Assembly (NCBI GenBank): GCA_934351925.1
Contig: CAKRJT010000027.1
Coordinates: forward strand, 1 to 38,762
Length of the DNA stretch: 38,762 bases
Reading direction: 5' to 3'
Source: an uncultured Lachnospiraceae bacterium
Lineage (GTDB): Bacteria > Bacillota > Clostridia > Lachnospirales > Lachnospiraceae
How positions within the stretch are numbered: the first letter of the stretch is position 1; every line of letters starts with the position of its first letter. The notes under the pieces were generated by a model that was given only the letters and a program-made list of their open reading frames with translations, did not search any database and had not been told where the DNA came from. Of the stretch, positions 9,813 through 17,416 are shown piece by piece. The translations under genes were made by a program, and so were the position numbers.

Positions 9813-10889
9813 TTACATGGTCAGTATCTCCCTGCAATACCACCTTCCGTCAGTCTGGCATATCTTATCATCCTGCTCCACAATCGGATGTGCCGCGTCA
9901 TTTAGCGGAATATACCTGATAAGCCCAATTTTGCCGTCCGACATCAGTACCTTCTTAGCGATATACTGCCTTCTCACATTTTTTAGAAAGGTCATAACCA
10001 GCTTTCTGTCGAGGCTCTTAAACTCATCCCGGTAGAGCATGTCGAACACGCCGAAGGGAAGATTGGCTTCCTTGTAGCTGCGCTTTGAGACCATGGCATC
10101 ATATATGTCGGACAGCGAGGTTATCCTCGTAAATAGTGATATTTCATCGCCCTTCAGTCCATCCGGGTATCCCTCACCGTTGAGCTTCTCATGGTGATGC
10201 CTCGCCGCATCACGCACGGCATCGTCGAACTGATTTCCCAGCATCTCATACGAATATATAGGGTGCAGCTTCATAACCTTGAATTCCTTAGGCGTCAGCC
10301 TTCTGGGAGCGTTTAATATCTCCTCCGGAATTTTGGTCTTTCCGATATCATGCAGCAGCCCTGCAAGAACAAGGCTTCTGACGTCCTTCTGCGGCAGCCC
10401 AAGCCATTTCCCCATCATTCCATTCATAAACGATACATTGAGAGAATGTCTCTGCAAGCCCTCGTCCATTGGTCTCGGGAAATTGATGCAGGAGAAGATT
10501 GTGGCAGGGTCTATCTCTATCAGTTTCTCCGATATATTCCGGACTAACTTCTCGAGCTCATCGCTCTCGAACCATGTATCGACATGGTGCATCATTCCGC
10601 CGACGCTGTCACTCAGACCGCCATACCCGGAGACTTTCTCCGTCAGTTCCTGCCTCTTGCGCTGCGATATCCTCGTGTCCGTCAGTATGTCATAATATGT
10701 GCCATCGTGCACCATAATATTCTTGTCGCCCTTATTGAAATTGTATAGTTTCTCGAGCTTGTTGCGTGTAATCCTCTCGCCACGCGGTACAAGCAGCGCT
10801 GCCCCCGTATTGTCGTATATGTTGTCCTTGAGCACAAGCCCTTCCCACAGATATTCTATTGGCAGTTTACGCAGATTTCTTTTATCCAT
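9813..10889 (-). CDS. HD-GYP domain protein, probable cyclic-di-GMP phosphodiesterase
   Basis: A 358-residue cytoplasmic protein. A conserved N-terminal region (about 1-110) with no domain name I can give precedes an HD-GYP domain. The metal-binding pair is His180-Asp181 in LLHDIGKTKIP, and HHHEKLNGEGYPDG at residues 231-244 contains the His cluster and GYP motif. Enzymes with intact signatures hydrolyse c-di-GMP to pGpG or GMP. The gene lies 56 bp downstream of a PilZ gene on the same strand, suggesting a receptor-enzyme pair. The ATG start is the first in frame, with AAGGGAAGC as a moderate ribosome binding site. A long inverted repeat follows the stop codon. Confidence 0.92.
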   Translation of the reverse strand: MDKRNLRKLPIEYLWEGLVLKDNIYDNTGAALLVPRGERITRNKLEKLYNFNKGDKNIMVHDGTYYDILTDTRISQRKRQELTEKVSGYGGLSDSVGGMMHHVDTWFESDELEKLVRNISEKLIEIDPATIFSCINFPRPMDEGLQRHSLNVSFMNGMMGKWLGLPQKDVRSLVLAGLLHDIGKTKIPEEILNAPRRLTPKEFKVMKLHPIYSYEMLGNQFDDAVRDAARHHHEKLNGEGYPDGLKGDEISLFTRITSLSDIYDAMVSKRSYKEANLPFGVFDMLYRDEFKSLDRKLVMTFLKNVRRQYIAKKVLMSDGKIGLIRYIPLNDAAHPIVEQDDKICQTDGRWYCREILTM

Positions 10890-10945
10890 CTGAGCTTCCC
10901 TTCTACTTTATATTATGTTATCCTGCAAACGCCCTTCGCTACCCA

Positions 10946-11524
10946 TCATCGCAGCGTATTCGTCTCAAACTGAGTTCCCACTATCTCGCAGCCGTACTCC
11001 TCCGTCAGCATGTCGTCATTCTGTATCCTGACTACCGTGCAGAAAAATGTGAGCGTTCTTCCCTCGACGGGAATTATCATTCTAAAGCAGTCGCCTTTTT
11101 CGAGGCTTCCACTGTCCATCTTCACAAGTATCCCCTTCGAGCTCATATTCACGGTCATAAGCACCATTGGCTTGCCAAGCTTAACCTCCCTGTCTCCAAA
11201 GCACAGTTCTGTCACAATCCCCTTCGTCGAGATGGCATAGCGCTGCTTTCTGCGTTCCTCCTTCTCCCTATGCCTGCCAAGCAGAACAGCAACCGTATTG
11301 TCAACCACCCCGCCCGCAATATTTCCTTCATATTCATACAGCTTGTCCGGTCCGAAAATCAGCACCGTTACATTGTAGCTGCCTTTGTCTGCCAGACTGT
11401 CAGCAGCGACAAAGCATATATTATTGTCCTTGCTATATCTCAGAATTTTTGTGTCTGCCACCACCCTGCCGTCGTCAGACCTCTTTATCAGAATTCTGCG
11501 GCTTTTCAAAATATTGTCATTCAC
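10946..11524 (-). CDS. PilZ domain protein (cyclic-di-GMP receptor)
   Basis: A 192-residue protein with an N-terminal YcgR-like beta region (about 1-85) and a PilZ domain. The c-di-GMP-binding signature is complete: R91-R92-K-Q-R95 matches RxxxR, and N126-M-S-S-K-G131 matches the (D/N)xSxxG box. PilZ proteins bind c-di-GMP and alter motility or envelope functions; no flagellar gene is nearby, so the output is unknown. The start is GTG, supported by AAGGAGG 7 bases upstream. It is the first gene of the PilZ/HD-GYP pair, transcribed from a TTGACA-N16-TAAAAT promoter that stands back-to-back with a plus-strand promoter. Confidence 0.9.
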   Translation of the reverse strand: MNDNILKSRRILIKRSDDGRVVADTKILRYSKDNNICFVAADSLADKGSYNVTVLIFGPDKLYEYEGNIAGGVVDNTVAVLLGRHREKEERRKQRYAISTKGIVTELCFGDREVKLGKPMVLMTVNMSSKGILVKMDSGSLEKGDCFRMIIPVEGRTLTFFCTVVRIQNDDMLTEEYGCEIVGTQFETNTLR

Positions 11525-11649
11525 ACCTTACCGCCTCCTTCTCTTACATTCCCCTCTAAGCGCTTCATACTTATAGTTATATTTTACCAAAATTCGATTT
11601 TTCTGTCTATAATACCATGTAACTACATGCCTGCCTGAATAATTTCCAC

Positions 11650-11677
11650 ATTTTACCTGTACGGATTAGGGTGTCAA
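11650..11677 (-). promoter_or_regulatory. Promoter of the PilZ/HD-GYP operon
   Basis: Minus strand -35 TTGACA (11672-11677), 16-bp spacer, -10 TAAAAT (11650-11655). The predicted start lies about 120 bp before the PilZ GTG. It is 7 bp from the -35 box of an oppositely oriented promoter. Confidence 0.75.
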
Positions 11678-11684
11678 AAAAATC

Positions 11685-11712
11685 TTTACATTTCAGACAG
11701 CAACCTTATAAT
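11685..11712 (+). promoter_or_regulatory. Divergent plus-strand promoter
   Basis: -35 TTTACA (11685-11690), 16-bp spacer, -10 TATAAT (11707-11712). The next annotated + gene starts 550 bp downstream, so the first product is either a long leader or a separate small RNA. Confidence 0.65.
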
Positions 11713-11718
11713 TTATAA

Positions 11719-12020
11719 TATATCCGTGAAATTTCACAATAGCTCAACAACTCCGGACTACTATTGCCCTAAGGTAGTAGGTGTAAAGCCGCCCGGGAAC
11801 ATGAGCTTTGATTAATGATTACCGCTTGCGTTAACAAATTTCTATCTCGGGCGGTAAAATTAGCACCTTATTATTACAAAAAGAGCTGATATACGAGAAA
11901 TAATACGGCTTATTAGAACAAGAAAGTCTATCAGGCGGTAATATACAATTAAAATACACAAAAATAGAATATATTTTACCGCTTCTGCGTGAAAACAGCC
12001 CGGTCAAGCGGTAATTTGTT
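11719..12020 (+). ncRNA. Candidate structured RNA or long leader of the DUF3810 gene
   Basis: No ORF of note lies here, but the region downstream of a good promoter is full of pairing segments. GTGAAATTTCAC sits near the predicted 5' end. CCGCCCGGGA (11789-11798) pairs with TCTCGGGCGG (11845-11854), flanked by GGTG/CACC. TTACCGC occurs at 11819-11825 and 11977-11983, and GCGGTAA at 11851-11857, 11935-11941 and 12008-12014. The last hairpin, TTACCGCTT/AAGCGGTAA (11976-12014), precedes AATTTGTTT and may be a weak terminator. It matches no riboswitch class I know. Ends and existence are inferred; a second locus at 29213-29290 shares four of its motifs. Confidence 0.4.
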
Positions 12021-12045
12021 TCTGAACAACTCCACTATATCATGA

Positions 12046-12093
12046 GGAAGTTTCCTCATTAGGACGTTTCCTCATTAGGAAGCTTCCTCAATA
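12046..12093. repeat. Three tandem 16-bp repeats, each a near-palindrome
   Basis: Units 12046-12061, 12062-12077 and 12078-12093 follow GGA(A/C)G(T/C)TTCCTCA(T/A)TA. Each contains a GGAAGCTTCC-like dyad. They lie about 170 bp upstream of the DUF3810 start. They could be an operator array or a slippage-prone spacer. Confidence 0.85.
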
Positions 12094-12183
12094 ATTTCGC
12101 TGTTCGCCAGAAGTGAGCAGGCTCACCCGGCTCTCTTGCACCCGTCATATCACAAATCGATAGGAGACTTTTGATTTCAGTAA

Positions 12184-12218
12184 CAAAAAATGCCGTATTT
12201 ATGCGGCTTGCGGCATTT
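12184..12218 (-). terminator. Minus-strand terminator upstream of the DUF3810 gene
   Basis: AAATGCCG (12211-12218 read on the minus strand) pairs with CGGCATTT (12188-12195) and is followed by a U run. No minus-strand gene lies between here and the XRE gene ending at 13392, so it may stop antisense read-through from the polymerase operon. It could also act as a hairpin in the + strand leader. Confidence 0.55.
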
Positions 12219-12258
12219 CGCAAACATCTAAAAAAATAAATAGCATAGGGAGGATATA

Positions 12259-13413
12259 ATGAATCTGACAGAACGAATCAAAACAGGAATAAGAAATTAT
12301 TTTACCAAAAAACGGATACTCTTTTTTATATACATCGGCATACTTCTTGTCATAACCTTTGGGCTCAATATAGCGGCGCGCAAAAGCACCGCGTTCGCCG
12401 AGTGGTACTCAACACATATCTACAAAGCGCTTGTCGCCACCGTCGGAAGGCTGGTCGGCTTCCTGCCGTTCTCGCTGTATGAACTCCTCATTATTCTCGG
12501 TGTGCTGCTTGTGTTCTTCGTGCTCGGAAGAACCGTATTTCTCATAATAAAAAAGCGCGGCAGAAATATTCCCACAATGTATGCGAATTTTTTCGCACTG
12601 CTTCTTACAGTGCTTGCACTGTTCACGGTAAACTGCGGGGTCAACTACCACAGGAAACCCTTCTCCTACTACTCGGGGCTTGAGATAACCAGGCAGTCCA
12701 CCGACGTGCTCGTCGGCCTGTGCCGCTCGCTTATATCGGAGGCCAATGCTCTTGTGCCATATATTGATACAACCGAGATTCCCGACGACGAGGACGGCAC
12801 CGTATACGGAACCATCTTCTCCCTGAAAAGCACGGACACAAGAGCCGAAGCAGTCAAAGCCATGAACAACCTCGGCACAATTTATCCCGTGCTCTCCGGA
12901 TACTATCCAAAGGCTAAGCCCGTGCTGTTTTCCAAGGTGATGTCCTACGAATTTATAACCGGCGTATACTCCTTCACCATAGAGGCTAACTACAACAACG
13001 ATGTTCCCGACTATGTGAAGGCAGACACCATATGCCATGAGCTCTCACATCTGCGCGGCTTCATGCGCGAGGACGAGGCGGGCTTTATCGCATATCTGGC
13101 GTGCATACATTCCGACAATGTGAATTTTCAGTACAGCGGTATTTTAAATGCACTCTCCTACGTCCTGAACTCGGTCTACTCCAACTGCGGAGCCACCGTT
13201 TACACGGAACTCTACAGGAGCATGGACGCACAGCTCATGCGCGATTATCTGTATGACAGCAAATACTGGGATAAATTCGAAACCCCCGTTGCCGAGGTGG
13301 CCGATGCCGTAAATAATGCCTATCTTGTGGCGAATGCACAGACTGACGGCGTTAAAAGCTACGGAAGAATGGTAGACCTCCTCTTAGCCTACTACTCCTC
13401 CCAGAATAATTGA
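12259..13413 (+). CDS. DUF3810 family membrane protein, putative zinc metalloprotease
   Basis: A 384-residue membrane protein. Hydrophobic segments lie at about residues 20-39, 73-97 and 109-126, followed by a large soluble domain. That domain contains HELSH at residues 260-264 (ICHELSHLRGF) and an acidic EDEAGF at 271-276, the pattern of a membrane-anchored zincin; the family is known as DUF3810. The substrate is unknown. AGGGAGG precedes the ATG with 6-base spacing. The 3' end overlaps the convergent XRE gene by 22 bp and no + strand terminator is visible. The upstream 730 bp hold a promoter, a candidate structured RNA and tandem repeats, so regulation may be elaborate. Confidence 0.85.
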   Translation: MNLTERIKTGIRNYFTKKRILFFIYIGILLVITFGLNIAARKSTAFAEWYSTHIYKALVATVGRLVGFLPFSLYELLIILGVLLVFFVLGRTVFLIIKKRGRNIPTMYANFFALLLTVLALFTVNCGVNYHRKPFSYYSGLEITRQSTDVLVGLCRSLISEANALVPYIDTTEIPDDEDGTVYGTIFSLKSTDTRAEAVKAMNNLGTIYPVLSGYYPKAKPVLFSKVMSYEFITGVYSFTIEANYNNDVPDYVKADTICHELSHLRGFMREDEAGFIAYLACIHSDNVNFQYSGILNALSYVLNSVYSNCGATVYTELYRSMDAQLMRDYLYDSKYWDKFETPVAEVADAVNNAYLVANAQTDGVKSYGRMVDLLLAYYSSQNN

Positions 13414-13610
13414 TCCAAGGTCTTACCAAGAACCTTGCAGATAGCTATACACAGCTTTATGGTAGGGTTGTAATCGCCCTTCTCAATGGCATTTATAGTC
13501 TGCCTAGACACTCCAACAAGCTCGGCAAGCTCCTGCTGTGACAAATCCATGGCAGCTCTTGCCGATTTCAATTTCAGATTCTTCTTGCTGACAGGCTTAA
13601 TCTCACTCAT
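13392..13610 (-). CDS. Small XRE-family DNA-binding protein
   Basis: A 72-residue protein that is almost only a Cro/CI helix-turn-helix: LSQQELAELVGVSRQTINAI at about residues 23-42, ending in the LGKTLDQLFW tail common to YozG-like regulators. It probably represses or tunes its own operon. Its start overlaps the YolD-like gene by 8 bp, so it is the third gene of the polymerase operon; GGGAG lies upstream within the preceding gene. Its stop lies inside the 3' end of the convergent DUF3810 gene. Confidence 0.88.
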   Translation of the reverse strand: MSEIKPVSKKNLKLKSARAAMDLSQQELAELVGVSRQTINAIEKGDYNPTIKLCIAICKVLGKTLDQLFWEE

Positions 13611-13890
13611 CAGGTAAAAGCTCCCTTTCTACATAGTCAGGCTCCTCATCATGCTCAATCTCATTGTCTATCGCAAGTTTCACCTTCTCCTGCGTTCTTC
13701 TGACAGCCTCGCCGTGACCCGTCAGCGCCGCAAATGGTGCAAACTGAGCTGCCCTGTCTGCCTGTGACATATGCGGTCTGTCCTTTGAGACATGATGTGG
13801 CATACCTATTATATCATCATATCTGCCATCATTGACAGTGTTTTTGTAAAAATCCTCACTAATTTTTCCCTTAAATATATCCCCGTTCAC
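13603..13890 (-). CDS. YolD-like protein linked to a Y-family polymerase
   Basis: A 95-residue protein with the conserved block MPHHVSKDRPHMSQADRAAQ followed by FAPFAALTGHGEA. Such short proteins are regularly encoded beside UvrX/DinB-type polymerases in Firmicutes and are called YolD-like; a role in controlling the polymerase is inferred. The start is GTG, overlapping the polymerase stop in GTGA, with GGAGGG 8-9 bases upstream. It is translationally coupled to the polymerase and overlaps the XRE gene downstream. Confidence 0.82.
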   Translation of the reverse strand: MNGDIFKGKISEDFYKNTVNDGRYDDIIGMPHHVSKDRPHMSQADRAAQFAPFAALTGHGEAVRRTQEKVKLAIDNEIEHDEEPDYVERELLPDE

Positions 13891-15410
13891 GCTTTATGCC
13901 CTCCAATCTGACCGTTTCGCGATATCGCAGTCGCTCCGTCCTCCAGATTCATGCCCTTCAATATGGCGTTTTTGCCGAATTTCTTTTTTATGTCGAGGAC
14001 AGCCTGCTGCATCTGACGCTCCTTTTCAAGCTTTTTCTTCTCCTCCCGCTTATCCCGTTCGAGCTTCTCATAGTCGGTAAACAGATCAAGCTGGGTATAC
14101 TCCGGCTCATCGTCCTCGAGGCTCTCATCCACCACCCTGCATGCGACCACATTTATCCTTCTGACCAAAAGACTGCTGTTGATAATTCTGTCAAAAAGCT
14201 CCATCATGGCATCTATTATAACTCTCGTCGACGATGTCCTATGTGGAAGGTTCTGCGTGCCGTGAGCGTGCTTCGGTATGCGCCTGCCGTAACCGTCAAG
14301 CACAACCTCGCCCTTATACTTTTTAGCTATCTCGGGATTGGTGAGGTTCTCTACGTCGTAGCCTATCGTAAGCACAAGCTGGTCTGTGACAAGATGCTTG
14401 TCGACAAGCCCCAGCACGAGACCGTCTGTCATCTCCTTCACAATAAGCCTCGCCTTGTCAGCCGTGTACGGACATGACAATACCTGCCCCTCGCTTACGC
14501 TGTTCGTCTCCGACTTATACGCCTTGATATCAGCCATCGTGCACGGCTCATAGCCCCACGCGTGGTCGATGAGCAGCTCCGCGTTCACACCGAACAGCTT
14601 GTATAAAAGCTCCTCATTGTAGTAATCGTCCTTATTTCCAAGGGAGCAGCGCGCCACATCGCCCATCGTGTACATGCCGTACTCGTTGAGCTTCTTAGTG
14701 TAACCGCGCCCCACGCGCCAGAAATCCGTGAGTGGCTTGTGCCCCCACAGAAGCTTCCTGTAGCTCATCTCGTCAAGCTGTGCAATTCTCACGCCGTCCT
14801 CATCCGGCATGGCATGCTTCGCGACTATATCCATCGCAACCTTGCACAGATACAGATTGGTGCCAATCCCGGCGGTGGCGGTGATGCCCGTCTCCGCCTT
14901 AACCTCCCGTATAAGCTTGGTCGTGAGCTCTCTCGCCGTCAGGTTATACATTCCCATATACTCCGTAATGTCAATCATGACCTCGTCGATGGAATACACA
15001 TGGATATCCTCGGGCGCAATATAGCGCAGATATATCTGATAGATTCTCGTGCTGTACTCCATGTAGTAAGCCATTCTCGGCGGTGCCGCAATATATCCCG
15101 CCCTGAGCGTTGGGTCAGCCGCAAGCTCGGGCGCGAAAACCGACTCACCGGTAAAGCGCTCACCCCTTTTCAACTTAAATGCTCTCTGTCTGTTCACCTC
15201 ACGCATTTTCTGCACAACCTCAAAAAGCCTTGCCCTCCCCGGTATCCCGTAAGTCTTCAGGGATGGGGAGACGGCAAGGCATATTGTCTTTTCCGTCCTG
15301 CTCGTGTCTGCCACGACAAGATTGGTTGTGAGCGGATCAAGCTGACGCTCAATACACTCAACCGACGCATAAAAAGATTTTAAATCGATTGCAACGTAAA
15401 TGTGCTCCGT
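13887..15410 (-). CDS. Y-family DNA polymerase (UvrX/DinB-like), apparent ACG start
   Basis: A translesion DNA polymerase that copies past damaged template bases. Read from 15410 it has 507 residues. AIDLKSFYASVEC at residues 7-19 supplies the first metal-binding Asp (Asp9) and the Phe-Tyr steric gate region. SIDE at 140-143 supplies Asp142-Glu143, followed by the thumb and little-finger domains. No ATG, GTG or TTG lies between the in-frame TAA (15426-15428) and the first conserved residues. AAGGAGG (15418-15424) is 7 bases upstream of an ACG (15408-15410) exactly where homologues have Met. The first usual start, GTG at 15312-15314, would remove 32 residues including Asp9. The YolD gene overlaps by 4 bp. 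No LexA-type GAAC-N4-GTTC box was found. Confidence 0.88.
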   Translation of the reverse strand, partial: TEHIYVAIDLKSFYASVECIERQLDPLTTNLVVADTSRTEKTICLAVSPSLKTYGIPGRARLFEVVQKMREVNRQRAFKLKRGERFTGESVFAPELAADPTLRAGYIAAPPRMAYYMEYSTRIYQIYLRYIAPEDIHVYSIDEVMIDITEYMGMYNLTARELTTKLIREVKAETGITATAGIGTNLYLCKVAMDIVAKHAMPDEDGVRIAQLDEMSYRKLLWGHKPLTDFWRVGRGYTKKLNEYGMYTMGDVARCSLGNKDDYYNEELLYKLFGVNAELLIDHAWGYEPCTMADIKAYKSETNSVSEGQVLSCPYTADKARLIVKEMTDGLVLGLVDKHLVTDQLVLTIGYDVENLTNPEIAKKYKGEVVLDGYGRRIPKHAHGTQNLPHRTSSTRVIIDAMMELFDRIINSSLLVRRINVVACRVVDESLEDDEPEYTQLDLFTDYEKLERDKREEKKKLEKERQMQQAVLDIKKKFGKNAILKGMNLEDGATAISRNGQIGGHKA

Positions 15411-15453
15411 AGCGGAACCTCCTTACATATTAATATAAGTCTCAGGCAATCAC

Positions 15454-16557
15454 CTATTTTCTCACTGTGTCGAGCACTGCCGCGCACATGAGAAGGTATG
15501 CACCGCTGCCGTGAAGGTCATTCTCGCAGGTCGGTCTTGCACAGTAGAAGTCATAGTCGCCCACGCCCGTTCCTATGCAGATATTTCCGATGATGAGGTC
15601 ATCCCCCCTCCAGGTCAGCGAGTCATTGACTGCCACATAACCCTTGGCTGCGATATCGAGATAGCTCTCAGGAAGAAATCCCTTCTTAACCGCACGGCAT
15701 ATCGCCGCGACGAATAGACAACTACAGGAATTTTCGAGCCAGTTGCCCTTCTCACCACCCTTGTCGACAACCTGATACCAGCGGCCCTCCTTGGACTGAT
15801 AGCGGCATATATTTTCCAGAAGCTCCCTCATAATGCTCACAAGCTCTCCATAGTCCTTGTGATATTCAGGAATGTATCTAAGATCATCGAGTATCGCCAT
15901 TGGAACCCAGCCAAGACTTCTTCCCCAGAACTCAGGTGACTGTCCTGTAACCGGATCAGCCCAAGCTGCCTTCTTATTGATATCCCACGCATGCCTCCAG
16001 AGACCTGTCGCCCTGTCCTCGGTGTGCTCCTTCATAAGCTTAATCTGCTTTGCAGCCATGTCGAACCATTCAGGCTTCTCGAATGCACTTCCATAGTGCG
16101 CCGTAATCGGTCCGCCCATGTACAGACCATCGAGCCACATCTCGCCCTCGCACCATGCCTTGTGCCAGTAGCCGCCGTCCTCATTGCGCGGATAGCTCTC
16201 CATATCTGCGATGAGCGTGTCAAGCGCCCTCTTATATCTTAAATCACCGGTTCTCTCATATATAGGATACAGAAGTACCCCCGGCTCTATGTCGTCCATC
16301 TGCCCCTTATCGTAGAGCTTGATATTACCCTTCTCGTCTATCGTGGAGTCAATCCATGCCTTGATATAGTCATAGTATTTCTCATCGCCCGTCAGAACAT
16401 ACGTCCGATACATTCCGCTCAAAAAAACGCCCTGATGATAGTGAAATCTGCCCTCCGGCGGAAGCTTCTCCGCCTCAAACCTTCGCATCATCGTGTCGCA
16501 GCAAGCCCGCGCATATTTTTCCGGATTATACTTTTCTACAGCCTCTAAAATGTTCAT
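15454..16557 (-). CDS. GH105 unsaturated rhamnogalacturonyl hydrolase (YteR/YesR-like)
   Basis: A 367-residue cytoplasmic enzyme of the GH88/GH105 (alpha/alpha)6-barrel group, which removes the unsaturated galacturonyl residue left by pectate or rhamnogalacturonan lyases. Recognisable blocks are FHYHQGVFL, GQMDDIEPG, WLDGLYMGGP (likely catalytic Asp143), GRSLGWVPMA and the C-terminal GTGVGDYDFY. There is no signal peptide, so imported oligosaccharides are the substrate. The ATG at 16557 is chosen because GGAG sits 6 bases upstream; an upstream in-frame start would run into znuB. It lies 40 bp after znuB with no clear terminator, so it may be read from the znu transcript, an odd pairing. Confidence 0.92.
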   Translation of the reverse strand: MNILEAVEKYNPEKYARACCDTMMRRFEAEKLPPEGRFHYHQGVFLSGMYRTYVLTGDEKYYDYIKAWIDSTIDEKGNIKLYDKGQMDDIEPGVLLYPIYERTGDLRYKRALDTLIADMESYPRNEDGGYWHKAWCEGEMWLDGLYMGGPITAHYGSAFEKPEWFDMAAKQIKLMKEHTEDRATGLWRHAWDINKKAAWADPVTGQSPEFWGRSLGWVPMAILDDLRYIPEYHKDYGELVSIMRELLENICRYQSKEGRWYQVVDKGGEKGNWLENSCSCLFVAAICRAVKKGFLPESYLDIAAKGYVAVNDSLTWRGDDLIIGNICIGTGVGDYDFYCARPTCENDLHGSGAYLLMCAAVLDTVRK

Positions 16558-16597
16558 ATCCCTCTCCATATTTTTAGTAAAAATATTAATACCCGCA

Positions 16598-17416
16598 CTA
16601 TCTACGAATGATTTTTCCCACAACCATAAGTATACTAAAAACCACAAAATTTGCAAGCACTATGCTCGCGCCCACAGGCAGATTAAAGCTGTACGAGCTA
16701 TAGAGTCCCGTGAAAAAGCATACAACCGACACAATCCCCGAGATGAGCACAACCTTTCTGAAGCCCTTCACAACCGCACTTGCCGAGAGCGTCGGGAATA
16801 TAATAAGGCTCGAGATGAGCATGGTTCCCATTATTCTCATTCCGACAACTATCGTGAGTGCCGTGAGCACGGCGATGAGCATATTGTAGAACTCCGCCTT
16901 AACGCCCGTAGCCTTCGCAAAGTCGCTGTCGAAGGTTATCGCAAATATCTTGTGATAAAACACGAAAAATAGTATGAGAACAACCACAGAGAGAGCTGCA
17001 CTTATATACACGTCAGTCCTGCTCATGGCGAGTATACTTCCGAACATATAGCTGTACACATCTGTGTTGAGCCCGCCGCTTAACGATGTGACCGTGACAC
17101 CGATTGCTATGGCAACCGAGGAAACGAGAGCAATGGCAGAGTCCGACTGAACCTTGCTGTCCTTGCCAAGCTTCAATATGAAGAACGCCGCCACGATGAC
17201 AACCGGTATCGCGATTGCAAGCGGCGCAACGTTCATAACAGCAGCAACCGAGAGCGCACCGAAGCCCACATGGGACAGGCCATCGCCTATCATCGAAAAT
17301 CTCTTAAGCACGAGGCTTACGCCAAGCAGCGCACAGCACAGTGCCACGAGTCCTCCCGCAGCCATGGCGCGCACTATGAAATCATATGAAAATAAAAGTT
17401 TCAACGTATCAAACAT
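16598..17416 (-). CDS. znuB: Zinc ABC transporter permease (ABC-3 family)
   Basis: A 272-residue integral membrane protein with about eight hydrophobic helices and the ABC-3 family signature RFSMIGDGLSHVGFGALSV near the N terminus. It forms the channel of a Zn(II) (or Mn(II)) importer with ZnuA and ZnuC. The ATG at 17416 is preferred: AAGGGAG lies 6 bases upstream, while the in-frame TTG further upstream contains that ribosome binding site. It overlaps the end of znuC by 8 bp, so translation is coupled. Confidence 0.93.
   Translation of the reverse strand: MFDTLKLLFSYDFIVRAMAAGGLVALCCALLGVSLVLKRFSMIGDGLSHVGFGALSVAAVMNVAPLAIAIPVVIVAAFFILKLGKDSKVQSDSAIALVSSVAIAIGVTVTSLSGGLNTDVYSYMFGSILAMSRTDVYISAALSVVVLILFFVFYHKIFAITFDSDFAKATGVKAEFYNMLIAVLTALTIVVGMRIMGTMLISSLIIFPTLSASAVVKGFRKVVLISGIVSVVCFFTGLYSSYSFNLPVGASIVLANFVVFSILMVVGKIIRR

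Noticed and set aside
9538..9843. Minus-strand open frame of 101 codons across the long inverted repeat
   Set aside because: Its repeat-derived sequence has no family likeness, it overlaps the HD-GYP gene and lacks a ribosome binding site.
11773..11825. Possible c-di-GMP-I riboswitch, because of AAAGCCGCCCGG and the neighbouring c-di-GMP genes
   Set aside because: The conserved blocks GCACAGGGCAAACC and GGTTACCGA are absent and the order of motifs does not fit.
15411..15460. LexA (SOS) box before the Y-family polymerase
   Set aside because: No GAAC-N4-GTTC or close variant is present in the short gap; the promoter may lie inside the GH105 gene.
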